Assembly: GCA_910584545.1 (NCBI GenBank)
Contig: CAJUBC010000009.1
Location: forward strand, 1-56,162
Reading direction: 5' to 3'
From: an uncultured Muribaculaceae bacterium
GTDB lineage: Bacteria; Bacteroidota; Bacteroidia; Bacteroidales; Muribaculaceae
DNA length: 56,162 nucleotides
How positions within the stretch are numbered: position 1 is the first letter of the stretch; each line of letters begins with the position of its first letter. Under the pieces are notes generated by a model. It was not told where the DNA came from, did no database searches, and saw only the letters and a list, made by a program, of their open reading frames with translations. Made by a program: the position numbers and the translations under genes. This document shows positions 47,793-56,056 of the stretch, piece by piece.

Positions 47793-48520
47793 TTGTCAGC
47801 TTCCTTTCCTTTTGAGAGTTTGTTGAAGAAGGCGGTATAAGGTTCCAGCGAGTTGTAGAGCATCTTCTGCACGCCCTGGCTGGTGATAGTGCCGCCGCTC
47901 ACGGCATGCACCCAGGCCGAGCCGTCGGAAGGCTCCTGGCCGTTCTTCACCACCTTGATTCCCTGAAAAGCGCCGTCGGAGGCAAAGATGTCCTTGCCCT
48001 CGAACTGGTCGCGGAACGTAGGTTTCTCGATCTCGGCGCCGAGTCCCGGAGTCTCGCCCTGATGTGCGAAATAGGCTCCGTAGACGGTGTCGCCGTTGTC
48101 ATCGAAGGCCATGTATCCCCAGATAGGTCCCCAGAGACCGGCTCCGTAGACCGGTATGATATATTTCTGACCCTTGTCGGTGGAGCATACGAAGACCGGA
48201 AGGAGACGCTCCGAGATGTCGCTCTTCTTCACTTCGTTGGCCACGTTCACGTCGAATGCCTTCACTCCGTTGTCGACGCGGTCCCCTTTGGAGTTTACGA
48301 TATAGGAGTCGGTGATATGGCTGCTGTAGAGGTCGGCCACGCTCTCGCCGGGAGCCGGAGAGATGAGGGCCGCGGCCAGGATCTGTCGCTTGGTGTCGTT
48401 CTCGATGTTTTCAACCTGTTGCGGGCGCAGTGCCTGATAGACCACTGATAGGAGCACTCCCACCACTGCCACCAGCACCACTGCGTAAATCACGGTATAT
48501 GTATTGCTTTGTCGGTTCAT
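47789..48520 (-). CDS. nqrC: Na+-translocating NADH-quinone reductase subunit C
   Basis: This 243-aa subunit has one N-terminal helix (about 8-27) and a periplasmic FMN-binding domain. The covalent flavin site is within VSGGTITSQGV, matching the SGAT-type flavinylation motif, in which the second Thr normally carries FMN. Flavin transfer needs an ApbE protein, which is not in this window. Confidence 0.95.
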   Translation of the reverse strand: MNRQSNTYTVIYAVVLVAVVGVLLSVVYQALRPQQVENIENDTKRQILAAALISPAPGESVADLYSSHITDSYIVNSKGDRVDNGVKAFDVNVANEVKKSDISERLLPVFVCSTDKGQKYIIPVYGAGLWGPIWGYMAFDDNGDTVYGAYFAHQGETPGLGAEIEKPTFRDQFEGKDIFASDGAFQGIKVVKNGQEPSDGSAWVHAVSGGTITSQGVQKMLYNSLEPYTAFFNKLSKGKEADK

Positions 48521-48532
48521 AGCGTTGTGAGG

Positions 48533-49726
48533 TTAGGAGTTCTTTACTGTCATTCGTTTCATGCGGCGGCGGATGTTGCTGTTGACCACGCACCAGTCGA
48601 TCAGCGGCGCGAAGCAGTTCATCAGCAGTACCGACAGCATGGCACCCTCGGGGTATCCGGTGTTGTAGCAGCGGATGATTATGGCTATTGCGCCGATGAG
48701 GAATCCGTAGATGTATTTACCGATTGTGGTTCGGCATGCCGTCACAGGGTCGGTGGCCATGAAGACGATGGCGAACATGAAGCCTCCGAAGCATATCTGT
48801 GTGATCGGGTCGAGATACGACACCGGATAGAGCGGCGAGGCCCAGTTGTGGGCCACCACCGACATCAGCAGTCCGCCGCAGAGCGCCGACACTATGATGC
48901 GCCAGTTGGCTATTCCGGTGAGCAGCAGGATCGCGGCTCCTATCAGGATGCAGAGCGTGGAGGTCTCACCCCATGAGCCGGGGTAGTAACCCATGAATAT
49001 GTCGCCGAAACTGAGAGGGTCGCCCAGGATGTTGGTGACTGCCGCGCCGGGTTCGGTGCTCGAGGCGATCTGTCCGAGAGGTGTGGCTCCCGAATAACCG
49101 TCGACAGCCTTCTCGCCGCCGAGGCTGACAAACACGTTGTCGCCGCTCATCTTCGAGGGATAGCTGAAGAAGAGGAACGCGCGGGTCACGAGGGCCACGT
49201 TGAGGAAGTTGTAGCCCGTGCCGCCGAACACCTCCTTGGCGAATATCACCGCGAAAGCCACGGCCACGGCCAGCATCCACCAGGGGGTGTCGACCGGACA
49301 GATCATCGGAATCAATATACCGGAAACAAGGAATCCCTCCTGGATCTCATGCCCGCGTATCTGGGCCACGATGAACTCTATGCCGAGTCCCACTATGTAA
49401 GCCGTCAGTATCTGGGGCAGCACTGCCCAGAACCCATAGAAGAAGAGACTGAAAAACTCTCTCGACGGATTGCCGGTGGCCATGAAATGCTGCAGTCCTA
49501 TGTTCCACATTCCGAACAGGCAGCAGGGGAGCAGCGCGATCACCACCGTGATCATGGTCCGCTTCGAGTCGTTGCTGTCGTGGATATGCACGCCGGAGCG
49601 GGATGTCTCGTTCGGTGTGTACAGGAATGTATAGAAGCCGTCGAACACGGAGTGGAGCTTGCTGAACCGTCCTCCCTTCTCGAACTGCGGCTTTATACTG
49701 TCTATTTTCTTTTTTAATCCTTTCAC
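48533..49726 (-). CDS. nqrB: Na+-translocating NADH-quinone reductase subunit B
   Basis: This 397-aa integral membrane subunit has about ten helices and forms much of the sodium path. The covalent FMN site is Thr215 in SGATPLGQI, and riboflavin/quinone-site residues lie in the helices nearby. The N-terminal cytoplasmic segment (1-55) is typical of NqrB and distinguishes it from RnfD. Confidence 0.96.
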   Translation of the reverse strand: MKGLKKKIDSIKPQFEKGGRFSKLHSVFDGFYTFLYTPNETSRSGVHIHDSNDSKRTMITVVIALLPCCLFGMWNIGLQHFMATGNPSREFFSLFFYGFWAVLPQILTAYIVGLGIEFIVAQIRGHEIQEGFLVSGILIPMICPVDTPWWMLAVAVAFAVIFAKEVFGGTGYNFLNVALVTRAFLFFSYPSKMSGDNVFVSLGGEKAVDGYSGATPLGQIASSTEPGAAVTNILGDPLSFGDIFMGYYPGSWGETSTLCILIGAAILLLTGIANWRIIVSALCGGLLMSVVAHNWASPLYPVSYLDPITQICFGGFMFAIVFMATDPVTACRTTIGKYIYGFLIGAIAIIIRCYNTGYPEGAMLSVLLMNCFAPLIDWCVVNSNIRRRMKRMTVKNS

Positions 49727-49745
49727 GTCGTTGGTTTGTTTTGTG

Positions 49746-51074
49746 TTACAGCGTTTCCTTGCGTAGATAGTCCAGACCGTCGCGCACGACCTTCTGGAGC
49801 TCTATCTTGGATGTGTCTACAAATTCAGGAAGGGCGAAATCCTCCGGAGCCACCTCGTAGATGCCGAGCTGTTCCATCTTCTCGATGTCCTTGGCCATGA
49901 TGGCCTTGAGCAGGTACTCGGGATAGATGTCGAACGGGAACACCTTGTCGTACTCTCCGCTCATGATCATGGCGCGGTGGCCACCCTTGATGCGGGCGTC
50001 GAACCGGTAGGGTTTGCCGAGATTGTTGAGGAATCCGGGGAATGTGCGTTTCACGCTATACTTCGAGGGGGCCATCGAGGCCCATCCCATGAACTCGTCG
50101 GCATGGTCTCCCTCGTCGATCGCGGTGATCTGCCGGTAGGGATAGCGGAGGAAACCCTTCTCCACCGATACTTTCTCTCCGGTGAGGGCGTTGCCGGAGA
50201 TCACGCGGACGTGTCCCCCATTTTTCACGAGCTGCCCCGCGAGCAGGGTCGACAGTTTCGCGCCCGCCACGGTCTTCACCTTGTGCGGGTCGGCCATGTC
50301 GGGACCTGTCAGCGCCACGACGGTGGAGTAGTCGATCCGGGACTCGGTCACGAGTCTGCCTATGCGGGCTGCCGTGACTATATCGAGAGTCCAGACGCTC
50401 TCACCTTTGTTCACCGGTGAGATCGCCGCAATCTGCGGTCCCGTATTTCCTGCCGGATGCGGGCCTTCCACGCTGTATACCTCGGCATACTGCGAGCTGA
50501 TTCCGGAACCTGCGGGAACGGACAGGTAGACTTTGCCGGAAGTCAGCGGGGCGAGGGCCTTGATGCCCGCGTCATAATGACGGGCTACCTCCTCCGACAT
50601 CAGCGATGGCGCGAGCGGCGCGGTGTCGAAGGCAGTGATGAAGATGTCGCGGGGCACAGCATCGGCGAACGGCACGCTGTCGAACGGACGTTGCCGCATA
50701 AGCGCGAACATGCCGGAGCGTTTCAGGAGTTTCAGGATATCATCCTTCACATCGGAAAAATCCGCCTGGGTCTGTTCTCCGTTTCGCTCCACCGAAACAA
50801 ATTCAATCTTACGGCGTTCTCCGCGACGGATTTCGGCCACGGTGCCGGCCACGGGCGATACGAGTTTGATTTCCTCGTCCTCTTTGGCGTAAAGCAGCGG
50901 GTCTCCTATCCGTACGGCATCGCCGGCCTTGACGCCGACTTTCCAGGTATATCCCGGAAAGTCATCCGGCACTACGGCGAACAGAGATGTGGAGCTGTCA
51001 ACGGTGACAGAGTCTGAGGCCGCGCCGGGCAACGGTATGTCGAGCCCTTTTTTAATCTTAATCTTATTGACCAT
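49746..51074 (-). CDS. nqrA: Na+-translocating NADH-quinone reductase subunit A
   Basis: This 442-aa soluble subunit is on the cytoplasmic side and contributes to quinone binding. It starts MVNKIKIKKGLDIPLPG, the family signature, and has the biotinyl/RnfC-like barrel (YTWKVGVKAGDAVRIGDPLL). The ATG at 51074 is chosen over an in-frame TTG at 51086. It is the first gene of nqrABCDEF, which pumps Na+ while oxidising NADH. Confidence 0.96.
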   Translation of the reverse strand: MVNKIKIKKGLDIPLPGAASDSVTVDSSTSLFAVVPDDFPGYTWKVGVKAGDAVRIGDPLLYAKEDEEIKLVSPVAGTVAEIRRGERRKIEFVSVERNGEQTQADFSDVKDDILKLLKRSGMFALMRQRPFDSVPFADAVPRDIFITAFDTAPLAPSLMSEEVARHYDAGIKALAPLTSGKVYLSVPAGSGISSQYAEVYSVEGPHPAGNTGPQIAAISPVNKGESVWTLDIVTAARIGRLVTESRIDYSTVVALTGPDMADPHKVKTVAGAKLSTLLAGQLVKNGGHVRVISGNALTGEKVSVEKGFLRYPYRQITAIDEGDHADEFMGWASMAPSKYSVKRTFPGFLNNLGKPYRFDARIKGGHRAMIMSGEYDKVFPFDIYPEYLLKAIMAKDIEKMEQLGIYEVAPEDFALPEFVDTSKIELQKVVRDGLDYLRKETL

Positions 51075-51185
51075 AGTTCTGATCAAAATTGTTATGTTGT
51101 TTTCTTATCAGCTAATCATGGACCCCGCCCAATGATTTGGGGAGGGGTGTTTATAGATTTCAGGTTAAATATATCTAATATTCCG

Positions 51186-51216
51186 CAAAATTAACAAAAA
51201 TTGCAAACTGTGCAAA
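51186..51216 (-). promoter_or_regulatory. Promoter of the nqr operon
   Basis: On the minus strand TTTG (51216-51213), a 19-base spacer and TAATTTTG (51193-51186). The leader to nqrA is about 105 bases. The -33 element abuts the serpin terminator. Besides these, 51075-51395 holds only that terminator and a REP-like element. Confidence 0.75.
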
Positions 51217-51221
51217 ATAAA

Positions 51222-51244
51222 AAGCCGGGCACAAGGCCCGGTTT
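51222..51244 (-). terminator. Terminator of the serpin gene
   Basis: On the minus strand the stem AAACCGGGC/GCCCGGCTT (one G:U) with a short loop is followed by TTTTTATTTT. Confidence 0.8.
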
Positions 51245-51294
51245 CACGAAATTTATGGAAAAATTTCCATAATCGCCGATTTTATCCTCCAAAG

Positions 51295-51337
51295 GGTACG
51301 CGCCCGGGCCGGCAGGCTGGCCTCCGGGTCGCGTACC
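51295..51337. repeat. REP-like palindromic element (family R1, copy 1)
   Basis: GGTACGCG (51295-51302) and CGCGTACC (51330-51337) form perfect ends around CCCGGGCCGGCAG. Twenty-six of 28 bases from 51296 match 55624-55651. It lies in the 3' untranslated region of the serpin gene. Confidence 0.65.
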
Positions 51338-51395
51338 GCGCTCCTCATCACTTTGTCTTCTTACTTAACAACTCGTCATTATGCCTTCTGACTTG

Positions 51396-52673
51396 TCAGA
51401 ACCCCGTCACCTTTCCCATGAAGAGGATGGTTCCCGTGGATGTCTCCCTGATCACATAGAGGAAGGGACGGTTGAAGTTCATCTCTATTGTCTCGGACAG
51501 ATCCGGACCGGGGGATGTTTCCATATCAACTGCGGTCGCTGCGGCGGCCTCCACTCCCTGCTCGTCGACCTTGATGTTGACAGCCTGAAGGATTTTCTTT
51601 ATGAATGCGTCCTGTCCCTCGACCATGGCGTCGAAGCCGCGCATGAATGCGTTTCCGAGTCCGAGACTCCTGACCACTTCTGTCATGTCATTGTCAGTCC
51701 CCGTCTGGAACTTCGGTAAGGAGAGGAGCACGTGCGCGCTCTGGCCGGAACGCATCAGCTCCGTCAGTTCCTTGAACTCCCCGTACGTCACGCTGCGGAG
51801 GAATTCCCCGAATCCGTTCTCCAGAGTCGGAAGCATCGCTACAAACTCGAAGTTGCCGCTGCCGAACGGCAGCGAGACGGCCTCCACGCGGTCGGTCTTC
51901 GCGTGACTCATCCGTCTGTCGGCATGCATGAACGTCGCCTTGGAACGTGAACCGACGAGATTGCGGAAATCACCCTCGCGGTTCGCATCCTTGTCGAACT
52001 CGGTCGCCCACATTCCCTTGAAGTAAGTGGCATTGATGAGGAATATGGCGGTGTCGTACAGCGGTTCTTTAAGGAATTCGGGAATCATGCCGCCGGTGTA
52101 GTTGTCGACCCACTTGTTGATGCATCCCATCCCTTTCTCGCCGTTGGGGTCGACGGCGATGTCTTCGGAAGAATAGACGTTGGCCAATGCGTCGGAGAAG
52201 GGTTTCATCACTTTCAGGTCAGGCTTATGCCAGAAGGAGTTGGCGAAGCGGCACAGGGTGCGTCCGTCGAGCTTCGGCAGTTCGGTCAGCATTATGCGGC
52301 AGTAGTCGTTCAGCCGCGCGATGTCGGCTGTGGCGGGGTCGAGGCCGAGGACGCGGAGCACGTCGTCGCGCGACTCTCCTGAGTCACCGTTGGCCACCAT
52401 CGCCATGGCGATCGCCATGCTGGCCGGCGATACGGCCGAATTCCCATCATCAAGCTTCATCGCCTCGCGGAAGAAGTCGAACGAGAACCCGCCGGTCCTG
52501 TCGACCACGGCTTTGGTATCCTCGCCCATCGTGATTGAGCGGAAAGGTGTCTCTTTCCAGCTCGGCTCGTCGTACTTGTGCAGTGTCATCCCGTCCTCCG
52601 GAGCGTCGGAGGAGCAGCTGGTGCTCATTGCCATTAGCGCAATGACGCTGAGAAAATAATAGATTCTTTTCAT
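51396..52673 (-). CDS. Serpin family lipoprotein
   Basis: This 425-aa predicted lipoprotein has the lipobox STSC (Cys20). The serpin fold is clear: FRFANSFWHKPDL-like sheet segments, CINKWVDNYTGGMIPEF, FLINATYFKGMW and, near the C-terminus, the hinge EQGVEAAAATAVDMET leading to the reactive-centre loop (about 365-395) and then FNRPFLYVIRETSTGTILFMG. The small-residue hinge (EAAAATA) indicates an inhibitory serpin able to insert its loop. Target protease is unknown; gut bacteria use such serpins against host or competitor serine proteases, which is inference here. Confidence 0.93.
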   Translation of the reverse strand: MKRIYYFLSVIALMAMSTSCSSDAPEDGMTLHKYDEPSWKETPFRSITMGEDTKAVVDRTGGFSFDFFREAMKLDDGNSAVSPASMAIAMAMVANGDSGESRDDVLRVLGLDPATADIARLNDYCRIMLTELPKLDGRTLCRFANSFWHKPDLKVMKPFSDALANVYSSEDIAVDPNGEKGMGCINKWVDNYTGGMIPEFLKEPLYDTAIFLINATYFKGMWATEFDKDANREGDFRNLVGSRSKATFMHADRRMSHAKTDRVEAVSLPFGSGNFEFVAMLPTLENGFGEFLRSVTYGEFKELTELMRSGQSAHVLLSLPKFQTGTDNDMTEVVRSLGLGNAFMRGFDAMVEGQDAFIKKILQAVNIKVDEQGVEAAAATAVDMETSPGPDLSETIEMNFNRPFLYVIRETSTGTILFMGKVTGF

Positions 52674-52852
52674 AATCTTGATTTGTTTGTTGTTTTAATT
52701 GAATTGCTTGAGGGAGAGGTTTCGAGGTTTAAATGATGTACTGTCCGGTTCTTGTTGTCTTATTTAGATTATGCCTGTTCCTGCGCCGACAGTTTCGCGC
52801 GTTAAATATAGTGTCCCTTGCCTCGATAGGAGGAAGCTTCAATAAGTGGCAT

Positions 52853-53248
52853 TCACTGCAACAGAATATCGGTCTCGTAGTAGTCGATGTCGTCAAGGCT
52901 GATTGTGAGCGTGTAGATGCCGGTCATGGTTTCCGGTATATGCACTGTCGGACTGTCGGGAGTCGCGAATTCCTCGTATTCCACAATGTTGCCATGGCCC
53001 ACCATCACACGCGCGTATTCCGAATAGTCGGGAAAGAGCACCGTTAGGTCCCTGCCATCCTTTTCCAAGGTCAGTATGTCATCGCCCGGAACTCGATGCT
53101 GCCCAGGATTTCTTGACCGGCTCTTCCTAACTGATATGAAAATCGGAGTATGGGAAGGGGAGGCCGCCGCGCATACGTCCGGCATCGCTGTAAGGAACAG
53201 AGCAAGCATCAACAGCAAGGTTCTTAAGATAAATTTTGGTTTCTTCAT
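52853..53248 (-). CDS. Secreted DUF3244-like small protein
   Basis: This 131-aa protein has a signal peptide (1-28, ending CAA-ASP). The mature part ends GIYTLTISLDDIDYYETDIL, the beta-sandwich pattern of the DUF3244 family found in Bacteroides secreted proteins. Function is unknown. A MITE lies 13 bases upstream of its start codon, so its native upstream region has been displaced. It lies between the serpin gene and a TPR regulator gene, all on the minus strand. Confidence 0.72.
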   Translation of the reverse strand: MKKPKFILRTLLLMLALFLTAMPDVCAAASPSHTPIFISVRKSRSRNPGQHRVPGDDILTLEKDGRDLTVLFPDYSEYARVMVGHGNIVEYEEFATPDSPTVHIPETMTGIYTLTISLDDIDYYETDILLQ

Positions 53249-53250
53249 AT

Positions 53251-53261
53251 ATTTTTAGAAT
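53251..53261. repeat. Left target-site duplication of the MITE
   Basis: ATTTTTAGAAT here is repeated exactly at 53480-53490 on the other side of the element. Confidence 0.8.
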
Positions 53262-53479
53262 ATTGCTGTCCGGTAAAACTTTGACATGATAGGAAATGGA
53301 CTATTTTTATCTCATACAGCATGAAACAGACTCGTATAGATGTCTTTTAAGGGCTTTTTGATGCTTAATGCTACCAATTTCACATCGCCTCAAATGACAA
53401 GCCCTTTTTCGTAAAACAGGTGTAACTTATTATATTTGTAGAGAATATATGATTTTGTCTTTTTTTACCGGACAGCAAT
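53262..53479. mobile_element. 218-bp MITE with 17-bp inverted repeats
   Basis: ATTGCTGTCCGGTAAAA at 53262-53278 is the exact reverse complement of 53463-53479. An 11-bp duplication flanks it (53251-53261 and 53480-53490). No transposase is encoded. Inside is a hairpin with AAGGGCTT/AAGCCCTT arms followed by a T5 run (about 53348-53416) and a TATATTTG on the plus strand near 53434. The duplication length fits an IS4-type parent, which is inference. Confidence 0.82.
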
Positions 53480-53490
53480 ATTTTTAGAAT
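53480..53490. repeat. Right target-site duplication of the MITE
   Basis: An exact copy of 53251-53261. Confidence 0.8.
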
Positions 53491-53584
53491 TTGATTCCGG
53501 ATGCAAAGTTATGGAGCACAAACCGCATTTCCAAGAAAAAACCGCTGGGCGCAGCTAAGTCGGTATCTATCATGAAATCACCAT

Positions 53585-53631
53585 GATAGGAGGGATGTGC
53601 CAAATAAATTGTTTGGCACATCCCTCCTATC
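53585..53631. terminator. 20-bp perfect hairpin downstream of the TPR gene
   Basis: 53585-53604 pair perfectly with 53612-53631 across a 7-base loop, with TTTCTT after on the plus strand. On the minus strand it lies about 130 bases past the TPR gene stop. It could end that transcript, with only a weak T-tract. Between it and 53759 only a small CCGGCA/TGCCGG hairpin near 53718-53734 is seen. Confidence 0.6.
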
Positions 53632-53759
53632 TTTCTTATTATCTAACAATTGCGTGCGTGAGAGCGACAGGCGCTTTTATTGCATGAATATCTTATAAAT
53701 TGCGGTTTTTCGCCCGCCGGCATGTGGTGCCGGACGCACGCGCCTGTCTTCAGGCAACC

Positions 53760-55523
53760 TCAGCATGGACCGTTAAGGATGTCGGCGAGGTCTTCGCCTC
53801 CAGGGGTCTGGAGGAGATGGCGCTTCAGCCGCTTCCTTCTGGAGTAGACCGCGCCGTCAGTCGTGGCGTCGAGCATTATCTTCTGTACGGAGGCCTTCAC
53901 GCCTAGGCCTGACATTACGAATATCAGGTACGTCGTGCGGTCGGTTTCCGACGCCGCCTTCCTGAACCGGGCGAGGATTCCGGGATATTCCCGTTCGAAC
54001 GCTTTCTCCAGCTCCGCCACTGCACTGTCGTTCAGTCTCATCAGCTGATGGAGTTCCTTGAGGAAGTCCTTTTTACTGAATTTCTGAGGTGTCCCCTTCT
54101 CGGCCTTGATTATGAGAGTCTCTATTTCCTCGTATTGTCTTGACAGCAGCTTGCGCAGCACATCGGGGGAAGAGCCCGGTCCGGGTTTCGCGCCGGAGCA
54201 GTCGGATGTGTGTTCCTGCACCTGCCGCAGCGACTCCCTAAGTTCGAGAATGGTGTTCCTGAATGATTCCCTCTCCCGGGCATTTCTGATTCGGACTATG
54301 ACGATGACCGAAACCATGATGCAGAGAATCAACACCGCCGCCATGGCGAACAATGCCGCCGCGAGCCTCGATGACCGCAGACTCTCCTGAGTCAGCATGT
54401 TCTTTGTCTCAAGATATTCGGTCTCGGAGATGGAGGCGTTGGCCTTCAGCCGTTCGATGGATATGCTGTCCATTGCATGGATCAGTTGCTTATACTTGTC
54501 GGCGACGGACGCATTTCCGACTTCCGAACAGAGGATGTCCAGCTCGAGTTTCTGCGGACTGTCCGCTCCCGAAGCATCCAGTTTCGATTTCAGTGCATAC
54601 CCGGCCTCGACGTTTCCCGACATTATCAATGAAATGGCAAGATAGACGGAATCCTCATGCGTGGCGTATCTGCCGTTAACAAGTCTCCGGAGACTCCCGA
54701 CAGCTGAACTGTATTCCCCTTTGGCATAATAAGCCGGCCCGAGAATCCCGTCGGCATCCATCAGAAGTTCCGGATTTTTCTCGGCAATTTTGAGGATTCT
54801 CTTTCCTACGGATATCGCGGAATCATGCATCACATTGTTGATATAAGCCGCCCCTATCTCATAAAGAGCGTAGTTGGCAATTGATTCATAACCGGCCTTC
54901 GTGAACAGAGCCCATGCAGCTTTCGCACTCCTCAGGTCTTCAGTGATCTGGGATGTCTCCTTATAGACACCTGACAGGTCCCGCTCGCACATTGCCTCGC
55001 GGAACATATCACCTTCGCTCCTCGCCATATCCCGCGCATTCAGCAGTTCCTTGATGGCATCCCGGTAACCGCCTTTGTTCATCAGCCGCACCCCGTTGTA
55101 ATAGACAGTGAGCAACGGCAAGGTACCGGTCTTTCCTCCATATTCGCGGACAGCCATATCCATAAGGGAATCGGACAATTCCTTTTCTCCGGTTTTATAC
55201 TCAGCCACGGTTCGCAACAGCGCATGTCGGGCGCGGGCCGCTTTTGATTTCAGATCGGACTCCGGAATAGAGCTGATGATTGACAGTGCATCCTCAGGAC
55301 TGTACTTGGCTCCGACGGAATCCGGCTGTTCAGTCATAAGGGACTGAGCCCGGTCAAGGGCGCGGTCGGCTGAGCTCTGCCCGCAACCGCCGAGCGGCAG
55401 CATGAACATCAGCGGAATCGACAGGACCGCCGCTGCCATAACGCGAAAAGCTATCCCTCTAAATCTCCGTTTCAGGTCGCAATAGCCGGCTGTATTGAGG
55501 ATATGTCTACCGAAGCACTTCAT
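53760..55523 (-). CDS. Membrane-anchored TPR protein with probable C-terminal DNA-binding domain
   Basis: This 587-aa protein has an N-terminal export signal with a lipobox-like LGGC (Cys47); a start at Met29 would give a more typical lipoprotein signal. TPR-like helix pairs fill about 75-345, a coiled coil precedes a transmembrane helix (387-411), and the cytoplasmic tail has a coiled coil (415-435) and a helical end with LGVKASVQKIMLDATTDGAVYSRRKRLKRHL, resembling a helix-turn-helix. This is the layout of the TPR transcription regulators common in Bacteroides and relatives, sensing in the periplasm and binding DNA in the cytoplasm; the ligand and targets are unknown. Confidence 0.75.
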   Translation of the reverse strand: MKCFGRHILNTAGYCDLKRRFRGIAFRVMAAAVLSIPLMFMLPLGGCGQSSADRALDRAQSLMTEQPDSVGAKYSPEDALSIISSIPESDLKSKAARARHALLRTVAEYKTGEKELSDSLMDMAVREYGGKTGTLPLLTVYYNGVRLMNKGGYRDAIKELLNARDMARSEGDMFREAMCERDLSGVYKETSQITEDLRSAKAAWALFTKAGYESIANYALYEIGAAYINNVMHDSAISVGKRILKIAEKNPELLMDADGILGPAYYAKGEYSSAVGSLRRLVNGRYATHEDSVYLAISLIMSGNVEAGYALKSKLDASGADSPQKLELDILCSEVGNASVADKYKQLIHAMDSISIERLKANASISETEYLETKNMLTQESLRSSRLAAALFAMAAVLILCIMVSVIVIVRIRNARERESFRNTILELRESLRQVQEHTSDCSGAKPGPGSSPDVLRKLLSRQYEEIETLIIKAEKGTPQKFSKKDFLKELHQLMRLNDSAVAELEKAFEREYPGILARFRKAASETDRTTYLIFVMSGLGVKASVQKIMLDATTDGAVYSRRKRLKRHLLQTPGGEDLADILNGPC

Positions 55524-55569
55524 TTACCCAGACTCATAAGTTATTGTGTCGTTTCTCTCATTCCTTACA

Positions 55570-55601
55570 CAAAATTAACTGTTCTCGAGCAATTTCCCAA
55601 A
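55570..55601 (-). promoter_or_regulatory. Promoter of the TPR regulator gene
   Basis: On the minus strand TTTG (55601-55598), a 20-base spacer and TAATTTTG (55577-55570); the leader is about 40 bases. Confidence 0.75.
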
Positions 55602-55623
55602 TTAAAAAACAAAATTAGCGGAA

Positions 55624-55668
55624 GTACGCACCCGGGCCGGCAGACTGGCCTGAGGGGCGCACGTAGTG
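55624..55668. repeat. REP-like element (family R1, copy 2)
   Basis: Bases 55624-55651 match 51296-51323 with two differences, including the identical core CCCGGGCCGGCAG. It lies upstream of the TPR gene promoter. Confidence 0.6.
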
Positions 55669-55754
55669 CATGTCGGTTCTGTATGATTAAGGCGTCTATG
55701 CTTCATTCCGTACATGATGTTACTGCTGTGATCGACAATGTGTCATCGGCACGG

Positions 55755-55786
55755 CAAAGTTAACAGTTTCCGATGGATTTTACAAA
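55755..55786 (-). promoter_or_regulatory. Second, distal minus-strand promoter
   Basis: On the minus strand TTTG (55786-55783), a 20-base spacer and TAACTTTG (55762-55755). It could give a longer transcript of the TPR gene containing the R1 element, or drive a short transcript. No good reading frame lies between it and 55600. Confidence 0.55.
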
Positions 55787-55810
55787 TCAAAAGTCTCCTC
55801 AACGCACCCA

Positions 55811-55866
55811 CAATGCGGAACGTCGGGTTTCCATAGCTTCGCGACCCCGATGCTCCCGCATCGAGG
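55811..55866. repeat. REP-like element (family R2, copy B)
   Basis: Shares TTTCCATAGCTTCGCGACC with the complement of the right arm at 41023-41041. It also contains the hairpin CGATGC-TCCC-GCATCG near 55848-55863. Confidence 0.55.
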
Positions 55867-55879
55867 TGTATTGCGAATT

Positions 55880-56056
55880 CTATGGTGCTAATTCCAACGA
55901 GTAATCGCCTTCGTACAATCGAGATATTTCAGCTTCAATCTGAGGAATCGTTATAATGCCTTTCTCCAGCATACCTCTATTGATAAGCAGGTATATGGAA
56001 TTGTTTATATCGTATGCTTGCGCGAAGGTTTCCTTGCCAAATATAGATAGCATCAT
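55880..56056 (-). CDS. Possible small protein or gene fragment at the window edge
   Basis: A frame of 58 codons starts at ATG 56056 (a second ATG follows directly) and ends at TAG 55882-55880. The product starts MMLSIFGKETFAQAYDINNS and reads like normal protein (mixed hydrophobic and charged helices). The open frame continues upstream without a start to about 56140, so it may be the 3' end of a broken gene. No family is recognised. The remaining bases to 56162 show nothing else. Confidence 0.4.
   Translation of the reverse strand: MMLSIFGKETFAQAYDINNSIYLLINRGMLEKGIITIPQIEAEISRLYEGDYSLELAP

Noticed and set aside
52739..52750. CTGTCCGGT near the serpin start as a second end of the transposable element
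   Set aside because: Only nine bases match, it has the same orientation as the left inverted repeat, and no duplication flanks it.
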